Positions 33,989 through 42,559 of a DNA stretch of 64,000 bases are shown here, in pieces. The notes beneath the pieces were generated by a model. The model saw nothing but the letters and a program-made list of their open reading frames with translations. It made no database searches and was not told the origin of the DNA. This DNA comes from CAZTHL01 sp964613585. Its GTDB lineage: Bacteria; Pseudomonadota; Alphaproteobacteria; DSM-16000; Inquilinaceae. Positions within the stretch are counted from its first letter, which is position 1. Every line of letters begins with the position of its first letter. Location: the NCBI GenBank assembly GCA_964613585.1, contig CAZTHL010000008.1, forward strand, positions 10,577-74,576, given 5' to 3'. Position numbers and translations under genes: made by a program.

Positions 33989-34316
33989 AGAGGCGTTCCT
34001 GCCTGGACTCTCTCGCACGGCCCACCGCCGTGCGGCACAGCCACCGGCGTCAACCGAGGTGGGCTTCCGAGTTCGCCAGGGGGTCACATCCAAAGGTCCC
34101 TGGACAGCCTGCAGGCGGGACGGGCATGGCATCGCCGCCGGAAGGACGATCCAAGGCCACGCCCGCCCCCAAGAATCGGGGGCTTTGGAACCGGACCCTC
34201 GGTCGATAGTTTGCTGCGAGACCAGATCTTGAGCATTCCGGCGTAGGGAGCCACCGGGCGACCAGCCCGGGACCGGCCCCACTCATGAGAGGGCGCGGAG
34301 CGGCACTGGAGCGAGC
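33989..34316. other. Intergenic region upstream of nepR
   Basis: No coding frame is supported in these 328 bases. It has a hairpin (GCCCCC, 7-nt loop, GGGGGC, 34165-34183) and a likely stress-sigma promoter at 34187-34211. The rest shows nothing recognisable. Confidence 0.55.
34187..34211 (+). promoter_or_regulatory. Putative EcfG-type stress promoter of nepR
   Basis: GGAAC at 34187-34191, a 16-nt spacer, and AGTT at 34208-34211. The consensus for the alphaproteobacterial general stress sigma factor EcfG is GGAAC-N16/17-CGTT, so this is one mismatch away. It lies about 105 nt upstream of nepR, which is normally under EcfG autoregulation. Confidence 0.55.
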
Positions 34317-34541
34317 ATGTCGATCATGAGGCCTACCGACGAGCTCCGCGACGACTTCGACCTATGGCTCCACCAGAGGCTGAAGGACATGTACGACAGC
34401 GTGGCCTCCGAGGAGATCCCGCCGCATATGCGCGAGCTCATCGAGGAGGGTCGCCGTCGCCAGCTGGAAGACGGGCCTGACCCCGACGCGAAGCCGTGGA
34501 GCACTGCGTCTGAGGTCGGCACCGGGACCGGGGAGACGTGA
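34317..34541 (+). CDS. nepR: NepR-like anti-sigma factor
   Basis: A 74-residue acidic protein. The central helices, LHQRLKDMYDSVASEEIPPH followed by MRELIEEGRRRQ, match the NepR pattern (IG..LR..YD.....PVP..F..LL..L) of the small anti-sigma factors that hold EcfG inactive until phosphorylated PhyR removes them. The ATG at 34317 is used; MSIMRP gives an in-frame second Met. Its position next to an ECF sigma gene supports the call. The two genes are convergent rather than in one operon, and phyR is not in the window. Confidence 0.7.
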   Translation: MSIMRPTDELRDDFDLWLHQRLKDMYDSVASEEIPPHMRELIEEGRRRQLEDGPDPDAKPWSTASEVGTGTGET

Positions 34542-34555
34542 GCCGCCGCCGCGCC

Positions 34556-34587
34556 TCGGCGATGCCTCTTGGGCCGGAAACGCCCTA
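34556..34587. repeat. Dispersed palindromic repeat, copy 6 (single arm)
   Basis: Reads CGGCGATGCCTCTTGGGCCG then GAAACGCCCTA, the right-hand arm of the dispersed repeat. The final CTA (34585-34587) is the TAG stop of the ECF sigma gene on the minus strand. Confidence 0.8.
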
Positions 34588-35268
34588 GCGCGGCCGCGGC
34601 GTTGTGGTGTTGCCGGCCGGGATGGGGCCCATGGGGCGTCGCGCGCGCCGGGCGGCGAGGCGCGCCTCTCCCGCGGCTTGGCGCAGCAAGGCGTCGACAT
34701 GGTGGTTGCTCAAGGCGAGCCGCTCCTCCTCGCCCTCGATACCGGGATTGGAGCCCGGCGGGGACGGCGGATCGTCGGATGAGCCCGGCGTGCCGGCCAG
34801 CACCGCCGCCAGCTCGGTCCGCGCCCGGGACAATCGGCTCTTGATCGTGCCGACGGCGCAATGGCACACGCGTGCCGCATCCTCGTAGCTCATGCCGCTG
34901 GCGCCGACCAAAATCAGGGCCTCGCGCTGCTCGGGCCGCAGCTGGCCCAGCGCCGCGCGCAGGTCGCGGATGGCCAGACGCTTGTCCTGGCTGGCTGGAA
35001 CCGCGGCGTTGATCGCCGGGCTTTCGTCGAGGGACCCGGTCTTGGCGTCCTTGCGCCGGATCTCGCTGAGGTAGGCATTGCGCAGGATGGTAAAGACCCA
35101 GGCGCGGAAGTTGGTCCCCGGAGCGTACTGGTGCTGGGCCGCCAGCGCCCGGGTCAGCGCCTCCTGGACCAGATCGTCGGCCCGGTCGGCGTTGCGGGTC
35201 AGCAGCCGCGCGAAGGCGCGCAGATGCGGGATCGACTCGATCAGTTCGTCGTGGAATGTCTGCGTCAT
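34585..35268 (-). CDS. ECF sigma factor, EcfG/RpoE-like
   Basis: A 227-residue sigma-70 ECF factor. Region 2 is IESIPHLRAFARLLTRNADR through ADDLVQEALTRALAAQHQYA and NFRAWVFTILRNAYLSEIRR. Region 4 is ALGQLRPEQREALILVGASG with MSYEDAARVCHCAVGTIKSR. This matches alphaproteobacterial general-stress sigma factors and the neighbouring nepR fits. The C-terminus carries an unusual tail of about 60 residues (Pro/Ser-rich, then HHVDALLRQAAGEARLAARR) that most EcfG proteins lack. The stop codon comes from a repeat arm, so the tail may have been extended or reshaped there. Confidence 0.85.
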   Translation of the reverse strand: MTQTFHDELIESIPHLRAFARLLTRNADRADDLVQEALTRALAAQHQYAPGTNFRAWVFTILRNAYLSEIRRKDAKTGSLDESPAINAAVPASQDKRLAIRDLRAALGQLRPEQREALILVGASGMSYEDAARVCHCAVGTIKSRLSRARTELAAVLAGTPGSSDDPPSPPGSNPGIEGEEERLALSNHHVDALLRQAAGEARLAARRARRPMGPIPAGNTTTPRPR

Positions 35269-35486
35269 GGTGCCTCCCTGTGCCGTCTCGTGGGCGGAGC
35301 GAGGCGCGCGGCAGACGGCCCCTCCCGGACGATCCCTGGCCGTTCACACCCCCTCCCGGACGCGGCGACGGAGCGCGTCCGCCCGGCACGGGTTAGCCGG
35401 TCCCTTCCCGGCACCCCATGTCACTAATGAATGTAGGGAATTTGCCCATCGCCAGAGAAGAGTTTTCATGGCGCTTAGCTGTAAAT

Positions 35487-36878
35487 TCATGGCTCGGTCA
35501 CAGGGTTCTCCCCCGCGGCAAGGCGATCGACGGCCGAAACATAGCGGTTTATGTCAAATTTTCTTTGGAGCCCGCTCTGAGCCATATACCGCGTCTTGCC
35601 GTAGATCGGTCTTTCCTGCCACGCGCGATCATGCTTTCCGAACAGCCAGGCCACGTTGGCAAAAGAATTCGGGTCTCGCCCGTCCAGGAAATACTTGTTA
35701 TTGATGGCCAGGGCCCGGGCATGAGCCACCTCCGGTGACGGGCTCCATTCGAGGATCTTCTTGCCCCAATACATCCGCATGTAGTTGTGCATGAAGCCGG
35801 TCGTGCGCATCTCCTTCATCGCGGCGTTCCAGTAGCGATCGTCGGTGCGGCTCTGCTCCAGCTCTTCCTGAGAGTAGCAGGGATCGCGCACGTCGCGACG
35901 GTGCTCGTCCAGAGACTTCCTCGCCCAGCCTTGCAGGCAGTCCAGGGTGTCGTAAGTAGACTCTGAATAATGTACAAAGTTTATCGACAGCTCTCGCCTG
36001 ACGATCAGCTCCTCCAGGAAGCCGGCCCTGTCCTCCTCCGGCGCCCGCTCCGCGCGGCGCGCCGCCAGCACCAGCTCGACCGGCGAGATGTGGCCGAAAT
36101 GCAGGTACGGGCTGAGCATCGAGGAATGCCAATCCGCCGGCTCGTTGCGCCTTTGGGCGTAGCCCGGCAGCGTCGTCTCGACGAAGCGGTCGAGCCGGCG
36201 CCGGGCCTCGCCGCGGCCGCCGATGAGCCGGCGCACCCGGCCGACCGACCGGTCGATGTCGAGCCGCGCCAGCAGCCCGTCCACGTCCGCGGGATCGGCG
36301 TCGCCACGGATCCCGAGGCCGAGCGAGGAGTGACGCGGCGTCGCCTCCGGCAGCTCGCGCAGATAGTCCTCGTAGCGCTTCATCAGCTTGGGCCGAATCG
36401 TCCGGGCCTGGCTCTCGGCCTTGCCCGAGGCGGTCTCGACCGGCACCACCGCGTCGCCCTCGACCTGGACCAGCCGGCGCTCCAGCCGCTCGGCCAGGCT
36501 GCGCCGCCAGGCCCGCTGGTGGCGCAGATACCCCCGGTCGCACACCACCAGCGCCGCCCGATCGGCAAGGCCCGCCGCCACCTCGGGCGGCTCGCCCAGG
36601 CGCAGGACGAGGAGGATGCCCCGGTCGGCCAGCGCGCGCGCCGTCTCGGCCAGCCCTTCGAGCATGAAGGCATAATGGCGCTCGCGCGCGTCCGGATAGG
36701 CCTCGGTGAGGCCGAAGCCGACGACGACCGGCAGGCCCAAGCGGTCGGCGGCGCCGATGGCCCATTCAAGCGCCGGATTGTGGCCGGCGCGCTGGGACTG
36801 CTGCATCCAGTACAGGACATAGTCGCCGTCCCGCTCGGGCCGGTCCTTGAGGATCTTCACGCGGTCGGGCTCGATCAT
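35487..36878 (-). CDS. phr: Class II CPD photolyase
   Basis: Deoxyribodipyrimidine photolyase (463 residues) that repairs cyclobutane pyrimidine dimers with blue light and FAD. Class II features: YVLYWMQQSQRAGHNPALEW at the N-terminus, SPYLHFGHISPVELVLAARR, RRELSINFVHYSESTYDTLD, TGFMHNYMRMYWGKKILEWS, and the diagnostic INNKYFLDGRDPNSFANVAW with LFGKHDRAWQERPIYGKTRY. The Trp and Asn residues of the FAD pocket lie in these segments. ATG at 36878. The 5' flank is relatively AT-rich and should hold its promoter. Confidence 0.96.
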   Translation of the reverse strand: MIEPDRVKILKDRPERDGDYVLYWMQQSQRAGHNPALEWAIGAADRLGLPVVVGFGLTEAYPDARERHYAFMLEGLAETARALADRGILLVLRLGEPPEVAAGLADRAALVVCDRGYLRHQRAWRRSLAERLERRLVQVEGDAVVPVETASGKAESQARTIRPKLMKRYEDYLRELPEATPRHSSLGLGIRGDADPADVDGLLARLDIDRSVGRVRRLIGGRGEARRRLDRFVETTLPGYAQRRNEPADWHSSMLSPYLHFGHISPVELVLAARRAERAPEEDRAGFLEELIVRRELSINFVHYSESTYDTLDCLQGWARKSLDEHRRDVRDPCYSQEELEQSRTDDRYWNAAMKEMRTTGFMHNYMRMYWGKKILEWSPSPEVAHARALAINNKYFLDGRDPNSFANVAWLFGKHDRAWQERPIYGKTRYMAQSGLQRKFDINRYVSAVDRLAAGENPVTEP

Positions 36879-37078
36879 GTCTCAGCCTTATCCGTCGACT
36901 CGGGCAACTTCGGGCGCAATAACATTAATCTCATGTCAACCACGAACCAGGGTCGGGGCACCGGGGATCCGGCCCGCAAGCGACGGGAACGCGGGAAGGC
37001 GTCCGGGCATTCACCGGCGGTATCGTCTGGAGCCGGGCCCGGACGCGGCCTCGCGGGGCCATAGAGGAGGCGTATCGG

Positions 37079-37579
37079 ATGACCATGAGACGAGGATGCT
37101 TGACGATGGCGGCCGGGCTTGCCCTGGCGCTGGCGTTGGAGGCGCCGGCGCGGGCCCAGGAGCCCGCCACGGAGGTGCCCCCGCCCGGCGAGGCCGGGTC
37201 GCCGGGCGCCGAGGCGCGGACCGCGACCGAGACGGAGGCCGAGGCCGACGCCGCGACGGAGGCGAGCCCGACCGACCCGACGACCCTGCCGATGACCACG
37301 GAGGCCAAGGACCTCGAGGCGAGCGACGAGCTGATCGGCGAGGTGGTGATCTCCGCCGATGGTGAGCGGGTCGGTGAGATCCAGGAGCTGCTGGTCCGTC
37401 CGGACGACAACACCGTGCACCATGTGGTCGTCGAGGTCGGAGGCGTGCTCGGCATCGGCGCCAAGCCGGTGGCCATCGACACCGAGTACCTGGCCCGCGA
37501 GCGGGACACCCGGGTCTGGGTCAGCAACCTGACCGCCGAGCAGATCGAGCAGCTGCCCGAGTTCGTGCCGCCGTCCTGA
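37079..37579 (+). CDS. Exported PRC-barrel domain protein
   Basis: A 166-residue protein with signal peptide (LTMAAGLALALALEAPARAQ), an acidic Thr/Glu/Ala-rich linker of about 45 residues (TATETEAEADAATEASPTDP), and a C-terminal PRC-barrel (ELIGEVVISADGERVGEIQE, then VHHVVVEVGGVLGIGAKPVA). Such proteins are common in Rhodospirillales and Rhizobiales envelopes; their ligands are unknown. It stands alone between the divergent photolyase gene and a 351-bp gap. Confidence 0.85.
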   Translation: MTMRRGCLTMAAGLALALALEAPARAQEPATEVPPPGEAGSPGAEARTATETEAEADAATEASPTDPTTLPMTTEAKDLEASDELIGEVVISADGERVGEIQELLVRPDDNTVHHVVVEVGGVLGIGAKPVAIDTEYLARERDTRVWVSNLTAEQIEQLPEFVPPS

Positions 37580-37930
37580 CCGGGGCGGCGCCACGGCGCC
37601 CGCGACCGACGGCTGCGGCAGCGCTTCACCGGGCCCGACCCCGGGGGCTGGTGGGCGCCGCTCCGGGTTGCGCCCGGCACGCCGGCACCGCGGCCGGCGG
37701 CGCTTGCAGCACCGATGACGTCCTTCAGGGATTGCCGAGACCTTGTTCTTGTACTGTTTGTTTCTTTTCAAGAATCCTGAAGCAACAGAAGCGCTTTCCA
37801 AAATGCGATTCGTGTAAGCGGCAAAGCTCGGCTCGGGTCCGTAAGCAGCTGAAGGCCGGCCCGAGGCGCTGCGATCCGGACTTGTCGGAGCCCTCGCAGA
37901 CGACACGGAGCCGATGCCGTCGGACGGCTG
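37580..37930. other. Intergenic region, locally AT-rich
   Basis: No gene is supported in these 351 bases between convergent genes. A stretch around 37730-37830 (for example TTGTTCTTGTACTGTTTGTT) is clearly richer in A/T than the rest of the window, suggesting a foreign remnant or a regulatory site. No repeat of it was noticed. Confidence 0.5.
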
Positions 37931-38890
37931 CTAGAACATTATGGCGAAGAACAGGATCATCGCCCCCAGGATCGCGACCGAGCGCCGGTACAGGGTCAGG
38001 GCGCGGCGGATGTCGTCGGGCTCCAGCTCCTTGCGCCCGTTCCGGTTCATCCAGGCGTCCGCCACCTCGACGCCGCCGTACCGGCGCGGGCCGGCGATGG
38101 CGATGCCGATGGCGCCCGCCATGGCGGCCTCGGGCCAGCCGGCGTTCGGCGAGCGGTGCCGGGGCGCGTCCTCCCGCATGGCCGCCCAAGCCCGGGCGGA
38201 GTTGTCCCGGGCGCCGCCCGAGGCCACGATCAGCAGGCCGGCCAGCCGCGCCGGGATCAGGTTGACGAGGTCGTCGAGCCGGGCCGAGGCCCAGCCGAAC
38301 GCCTGGTGCCGGGACGTCCGGTGGCCGATCATGCTGTCGGCCGTGTTGACCGCCTTGTAGGCGATCAGCCCCGGCAGCCCGGCCAGCAGGTACCAGAACA
38401 CCGGCGCGACGACTCCGTCGGAGAAGTTCTCGGCCAGGGATTCGATCGCCCCCCGGCACACCCCGGAGGTGTCCAGGGTCTGCGGATCCCGGCCGACGAT
38501 CCGCGACACGGCCGTGCGCGCCGCCGGCAGTCCACCCTCGTCGAAGGCGTCGGCGACCTCGCGCACATGCTGGTCGAGGCTGCGCTGGGCCAGAAGGACG
38601 GCGACCACGACGGCCTCGACGAGCCAGCCCACGGCGACGGAAGCGAACAGCCCGGCCGCCACGGCGCCGGCGGCGACCGCGAGCGCCACGATCACCGCGC
38701 AGGCCGCCACGCCGGCGAGCCGCCGGGCTCCCGCTCCCTGGTCCTCGAGGTTCCAGCGCCGGTCGAGCCAGCCGATGCCGGCGCCCATGGCGGCCACGGG
38801 ATGGGGCACGCGCCGCCACAGCCAGGGCGGATCACCGATCCACCAGTCGAGCGCCTGGGCGACGACCACGACGAGGCCGCGCTCGATCAC
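37931..38890 (-). CDS. cbiB: Adenosylcobinamide-phosphate synthase CbiB/CobD
   Basis: Integral membrane enzyme (319 residues) that attaches aminopropanol (phosphate) to adenosylcobyric acid late in cobalamin synthesis. Motifs: LDWWIGDPPWLWRRVPHPVA near the N-terminus, SRIVGRDPQTLDTSGVCRGA, IESLAENFSDGVVAPVFWYL, AYKAVNTADSMIGHRTSRHQ, and NAGWPEAAMAGAIGIAIAGP with RYGG. The GTG start at 38890 gives VIERGLVVVVAQALDWW; the longer upstream frame is not conserved-looking. No other cob genes are adjacent. Possibly relevant to the riboswitch-like leader at the left end. Confidence 0.94.
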   Translation of the reverse strand: MIERGLVVVVAQALDWWIGDPPWLWRRVPHPVAAMGAGIGWLDRRWNLEDQGAGARRLAGVAACAVIVALAVAAGAVAAGLFASVAVGWLVEAVVVAVLLAQRSLDQHVREVADAFDEGGLPAARTAVSRIVGRDPQTLDTSGVCRGAIESLAENFSDGVVAPVFWYLLAGLPGLIAYKAVNTADSMIGHRTSRHQAFGWASARLDDLVNLIPARLAGLLIVASGGARDNSARAWAAMREDAPRHRSPNAGWPEAAMAGAIGIAIAGPRRYGGVEVADAWMNRNGRKELEPDDIRRALTLYRRSVAILGAMILFFAIMF

Positions 38891-39132
38891 GTGCCGATCC
38901 TCCGGCCGCGCGGCCGGCGAGCGTCCTCGGAGCGGCGGAGCCTTTCGCGGAAGGGTAAATTGGTGTTGGAATGTTTCACGTTTCTTGGCCGAAGCAAGCA
39001 AAGGGCGTATAAGCCCGGCTCGACCCGAGGCTTGGCCATGGCTGGCGGCGGCGGACCGGCACGGTTCGTGTCCGCCTTAGCCCTGCGCGCCGGCCTCCGC
39101 AAGAACGCTTCGAAGGAACAGGGAGGTACCCC

Positions 39133-40218
39133 ATGGACATGAGCCGTTCCACCCACCGGACCCGATCGCTCGTCAGCGCCGCCCTGGCGCTTGGGCTGGG
39201 GCTCGCCGCCGTCACGGCGACCTCGGCCGCGGAGGCCCAGGACCGCGTGCGCTGGCGCGTGCCCATCGCCTTTCCGTCGAGCCTGCCGGCACTCGGCGAC
39301 AACATGGCCTGGGTCGCCGACCAGCTTCGCACCGCCACCGACCGGCGCATCGACCTGCGGGTGGTCGAGCCCGGCGAAATGGTGCCGCCGCTGGAGCTGA
39401 CCGAGGCGGTCGGCGCCGGGCAGGTCCAGGCGGGCTACAACTGGCTCGGCTACGACCAGGGCCGCATCCCCGCCTCGCCGCTGTTCTCGGCGGTGCCGTT
39501 CGGCATGGAGCCGTGGGAGTACTCCGCTTGGTGGTACTACGGTGGCGGCCGCGAGCTGGCCGAGGAGATCTACGGCGACAGCAACGTCCATCCGGTCTTC
39601 TGCGGCATCACCGGGCCCGAGACCGCCGGCTGGTTCAAGCAGCCGGTCGAGGGCGTGGAGGACTTCCAGGGCCTGAAGATCCGCTTCGCCGGGCTGGGCG
39701 GCCAGGTGCTCGAGGATCTCGGCGCCTCGGTGACGCTGATCCCGGGCGCGGAGATCTTCCAGGCGCTCGAGCGCGGCGCCATCGACGCCAGCGAGTTCGC
39801 CCTGCCGGTGGTCGACCAGCGGCTCGGCTTCGGCCAGGTGGCCGAATACAACTACTTCCCCGGCTGGCACCAGCCGTTCACGGCCTTCCACCTGGTGGTC
39901 AATCGCGAGGTCTGGAGCGAGCTCAGCGAGGCCGACCAGGCGATGATCGACATGGCCTGCACCGCCGGCGTCACCAACAACCTGGCCAAGGGCGAGGCAC
40001 TGCAGGGCGAGGTGATCGCCGGCTTCGAGGAGGAGGGCATCACCGCCACCAAGCTGCCGACCGAGGTGCTCCGTGAGCTGGAGACCGCGGCGCTGGAGGT
40101 GCTGGAGGCCCGGGCGGCGGAGGACGAGGACTTTGCCCGGGTCTATGAGAGCCAGCAGGCCTTCAGCGAGAACTACACCTTCTGGAAGGAGTTCGGCTAT
40201 CTGCCGCGCGACTTCTGA
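39133..40218 (+). CDS. dctP: TRAP transporter substrate-binding protein DctP
   Basis: Periplasmic receptor (361 residues) of a tripartite TRAP transporter. Signal peptide: RSLVSAALALGLGLAAVTAT with cleavage near AEAQ. Mature features include DRVRWRVPIAFPSSLPALGD, the ligand-contact region around IRFAGLGGQVLEDLGASVTL, and PGAEIFQALERGAIDASEFA. The FPSSLP.LG and WYYGGGRELAEE patterns resemble receptors for 2-oxo acids such as the alpha-keto acid-binding TakP group. Strong ribosome-binding site (GGGAGG). First gene of dctP-dctQ-dctM. Confidence 0.93.
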   Translation: MDMSRSTHRTRSLVSAALALGLGLAAVTATSAAEAQDRVRWRVPIAFPSSLPALGDNMAWVADQLRTATDRRIDLRVVEPGEMVPPLELTEAVGAGQVQAGYNWLGYDQGRIPASPLFSAVPFGMEPWEYSAWWYYGGGRELAEEIYGDSNVHPVFCGITGPETAGWFKQPVEGVEDFQGLKIRFAGLGGQVLEDLGASVTLIPGAEIFQALERGAIDASEFALPVVDQRLGFGQVAEYNYFPGWHQPFTAFHLVVNREVWSELSEADQAMIDMACTAGVTNNLAKGEALQGEVIAGFEEEGITATKLPTEVLRELETAALEVLEARAAEDEDFARVYESQQAFSENYTFWKEFGYLPRDF

Positions 40219-40335
40219 GGCCGACGGCGCGTCCGTCCGAGGGCGCGGGATCGCCGGCCGGCTGCGGCCGGCGCCGATCCTGCCCCTCGCCGGCCGCCAC
40301 CGGCCGGCCGGGCGGGCCGAGCCTGGGTCTCCGCC

Positions 40336-40959
40336 ATGAGCGACGCTGATCCCGGCGGCGGGCACGACGCGGGCAAGGAGGCGGCGGTCGACCTGTCGCC
40401 GCCGAGCACCCTGCCGCGCACCCGCCTGTCCAACGCGCTTGACGCAGTGATCGAGCAAATCGGCAACCTCGCCTCCTGGCTGTGGCTGGTCCTGGTCGGC
40501 ATCATCATGGTCAACGTCACCATGCGTTACCTGTTCGGCGAGGGGCGGATCGAGTTCGAGGAGCTGCAGTGGCACCTCTACGCTGTCGGCTTCCTGATCG
40601 GCCTGTCCTACTGCATGGCCAGCGACAGCCATGTCCGGGTCGACGTGCTCCACAACCGCTTCTCGCTGAAGACCAAGGCCTGGATCGAGTTGCTCGGCCT
40701 TGTCTTCTTCCTGGCGCCGTTCATCGCGCTGGTGCTGATCTACGGCGCGCCCTTCGTGCAGCGTTCCTTCGAGATCGGCGAGGTGTCGGACGCGCCGGGC
40801 GGCCTGCCCTACCGCTGGGCGATCAAGGCGTTTCTCTTGATCGGCTTCGGCCTGCTCGCCGTGGCCGCCGTGTCGCGGCTGGCGCGCGTGACCGCCGCGC
40901 TGTTCGGCGTGCCGCGGCCTCTGCCGCGGGAGCCCGAGCGCTCCGCCGCCGGCGAGTAG
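40336..40959 (+). CDS. dctQ: TRAP transporter small permease DctQ
   Basis: Small membrane subunit (207 residues). It has four hydrophobic helices: LASWLWLVLVGIIMVNVTMR, LQWHLYAVGFLIGLSYCMAS, IELLGLVFFLAPFIALVLIY, and WAIKAFLLIGFGLLAVAAVS. The conserved FEELQWH segment and the SDSHVRVDVL motif after helix 2 are typical of DctQ. It couples DctP to DctM. Lies 117 bp after dctP and 8 bp before dctM. Confidence 0.92.
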   Translation: MSDADPGGGHDAGKEAAVDLSPPSTLPRTRLSNALDAVIEQIGNLASWLWLVLVGIIMVNVTMRYLFGEGRIEFEELQWHLYAVGFLIGLSYCMASDSHVRVDVLHNRFSLKTKAWIELLGLVFFLAPFIALVLIYGAPFVQRSFEIGEVSDAPGGLPYRWAIKAFLLIGFGLLAVAAVSRLARVTAALFGVPRPLPREPERSAAGE

Positions 40960-40967
40960 CCCGCGCC

Positions 40968-42398
40968 ATGGAGTTCAACGAGATCCTCGCCGTCCTGATG
41001 TTCGTCTCGTTCATCGGGCTCCTGTTCACCGGCTACCCGATCGCCTGGCTGCTCGGCGGCATCGCGGTGATTTTCACGGCCATCGCGGTCTTCGTCGATA
41101 CCTACATGGCCGACTGGCTCTACACCACCTTTCCGGACACCTGGCTCGACCTCAACTGGCGCTACACGTCGCTGATCGTCGCCAACATCTGGGAGCAGAT
41201 GCGCAACTGGGTGCTGGTGGCGCTGCCCATGTTCATCTTTATGGGCCTGATGCTCGACCGGTCGGGCATCGCCGAGCGGCTGATGACCAACTTCGTACGC
41301 GTGTTCGGCGGCATGCGCGGCGGCCTCGCGGTGACGGTCACCCTGATCGGCGTGCTCCTGGCGGCCTCGACCGGCATCATCGGCGCCTCGGTCGTGCTGC
41401 TCGCCCTGCTCGGCCTGCCGGTCATGCTGAAGAACAACTACAGCCGCACCCTGGCGGTCGGCACGGTGAGCGCGGTCGGCACCCTCGGGATCCTGATCCC
41501 GCCCAGCATCATGCTGGTGCTGATGGCCGACCGCTTGGCGCTTCCCGTGGGCAACCTGTTCCTGGGCGCGCTGTTCCCGGGCCTGCTGCTGGGCGGCCTC
41601 TACATCGCCTACATACTGCTGGTGGCGCTCCTCAACCCCCACATGGCGCCGGCGCCGGCGGCGCGCGAGCCGCTCGACCTGCGCTCGGTCCTCGGCGTGC
41701 TGTGGGCGATCCTGCCGCCGGCGGCGCTGATCCTGGCGGTGCTCGGCACCATCTTCTTCGGCGTGGCGACGCCGACCGAGGCCTCGGGCGTGGGCGCGTT
41801 CGGCGCCACCGTGCTGGCCTGGGCCAACGGCAAGCTGACGTTGAAGGTGCTGCGCGACGTGATGCGCGAGACGACGCGCACGACGGCCTTCATCTTCGCC
41901 ATCATCCTGGGCGCCACGGCGTTCGCGCTCGTGCTGCGCGGCCTCGGCGGCGACGAGCTGATCGAGGGCACCCTGCTCGGCCTCAATCTCGGCGACATCG
42001 GCACCATCGTCGCCATCCTGGCGGTGGTGTTCGTGCTCGGCTTCCTGCTCGACTGGATCCAGATCATCCTGATCGTGCTGCCCCTGGTCGGCCCGTTGAT
42101 CGGCGACCCGGGCAACCCGGCGACCGGCATGTGGCAGGATCTCGGCTTCGCCAGCCCCGAGGACGCGCTGGTCTGGTTCACCCTGCTGTTTGCCGTGGTG
42201 CTGCAGACCTCGTTCCTGACGCCGCCGGTCGGCTTCGCCCTGTTCTATGTCAAGGGCGTGGCCCCGGCCGAGATCCGCGTCAGCCACATCTACAAGGGGG
42301 TGGTCCCGTTCATCGCCCTGCAGCTTCTCGGCGTGCTGGCCATCTTCTTCTGGCGCGACCTGGTGATCTGGCTGCCCGGGGTGGCGTATGGACCATAG
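40968..42398 (+). CDS. dctM: TRAP transporter large permease DctM
   Basis: Large ion-coupled permease subunit (476 residues, about 12-13 membrane segments). Motifs: LFTGYPIAWLLGGIAVIFTA near the N-terminus, LPMFIFMGLMLDRSGIAERL, MRGGLAVTVTLIGVLLAAST with GIIGASVVLLALLG, GILIPPSIMLVLMADRLALP, and FGVATPTEASGVGAFGATVL. The region around LLDWIQIILIVLPLVGPLIG matches the longer DctM forms paired with TakP-like receptors. The ATG at 40968 is used; the preceding in-frame stretch lies antisense-like within dctQ coding. Confidence 0.94.
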   Translation: MEFNEILAVLMFVSFIGLLFTGYPIAWLLGGIAVIFTAIAVFVDTYMADWLYTTFPDTWLDLNWRYTSLIVANIWEQMRNWVLVALPMFIFMGLMLDRSGIAERLMTNFVRVFGGMRGGLAVTVTLIGVLLAASTGIIGASVVLLALLGLPVMLKNNYSRTLAVGTVSAVGTLGILIPPSIMLVLMADRLALPVGNLFLGALFPGLLLGGLYIAYILLVALLNPHMAPAPAAREPLDLRSVLGVLWAILPPAALILAVLGTIFFGVATPTEASGVGAFGATVLAWANGKLTLKVLRDVMRETTRTTAFIFAIILGATAFALVLRGLGGDELIEGTLLGLNLGDIGTIVAILAVVFVLGFLLDWIQIILIVLPLVGPLIGDPGNPATGMWQDLGFASPEDALVWFTLLFAVVLQTSFLTPPVGFALFYVKGVAPAEIRVSHIYKGVVPFIALQLLGVLAIFFWRDLVIWLPGVAYGP

Positions 42399-42412
42399 GC
42401 GGCGAAGCCGCC
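42398..42412 (+). terminator. Short stem-loop just after dctM
   Basis: GGCGGC, loop GAA, GCCGCC begins at the base after the dctM stop. There is no T-run, so intrinsic termination is doubtful; it may instead block 3' exonucleases or slow the polymerase. Confidence 0.3.
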
Positions 42413-42559
42413 GCGTGCGCGCAGCGTGCCCGGGGTTGGTTCCGCTGCGCTTCACCCGGCTTCCACGAGATGCGTCGTCTGCGTGACAGGGTCTTCTTTG
42501 GTGGGGTGGAGCGCCGGAGGAAGTCGACGACTCCCGGCCTTGATGATCGCCGGCCGCGT

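Noticed and set aside
42398..42412. Stem-loop after dctM as an intrinsic terminator
   Set aside because: A perfect 6-bp stem but no T-run; kept only as a low-confidence feature.
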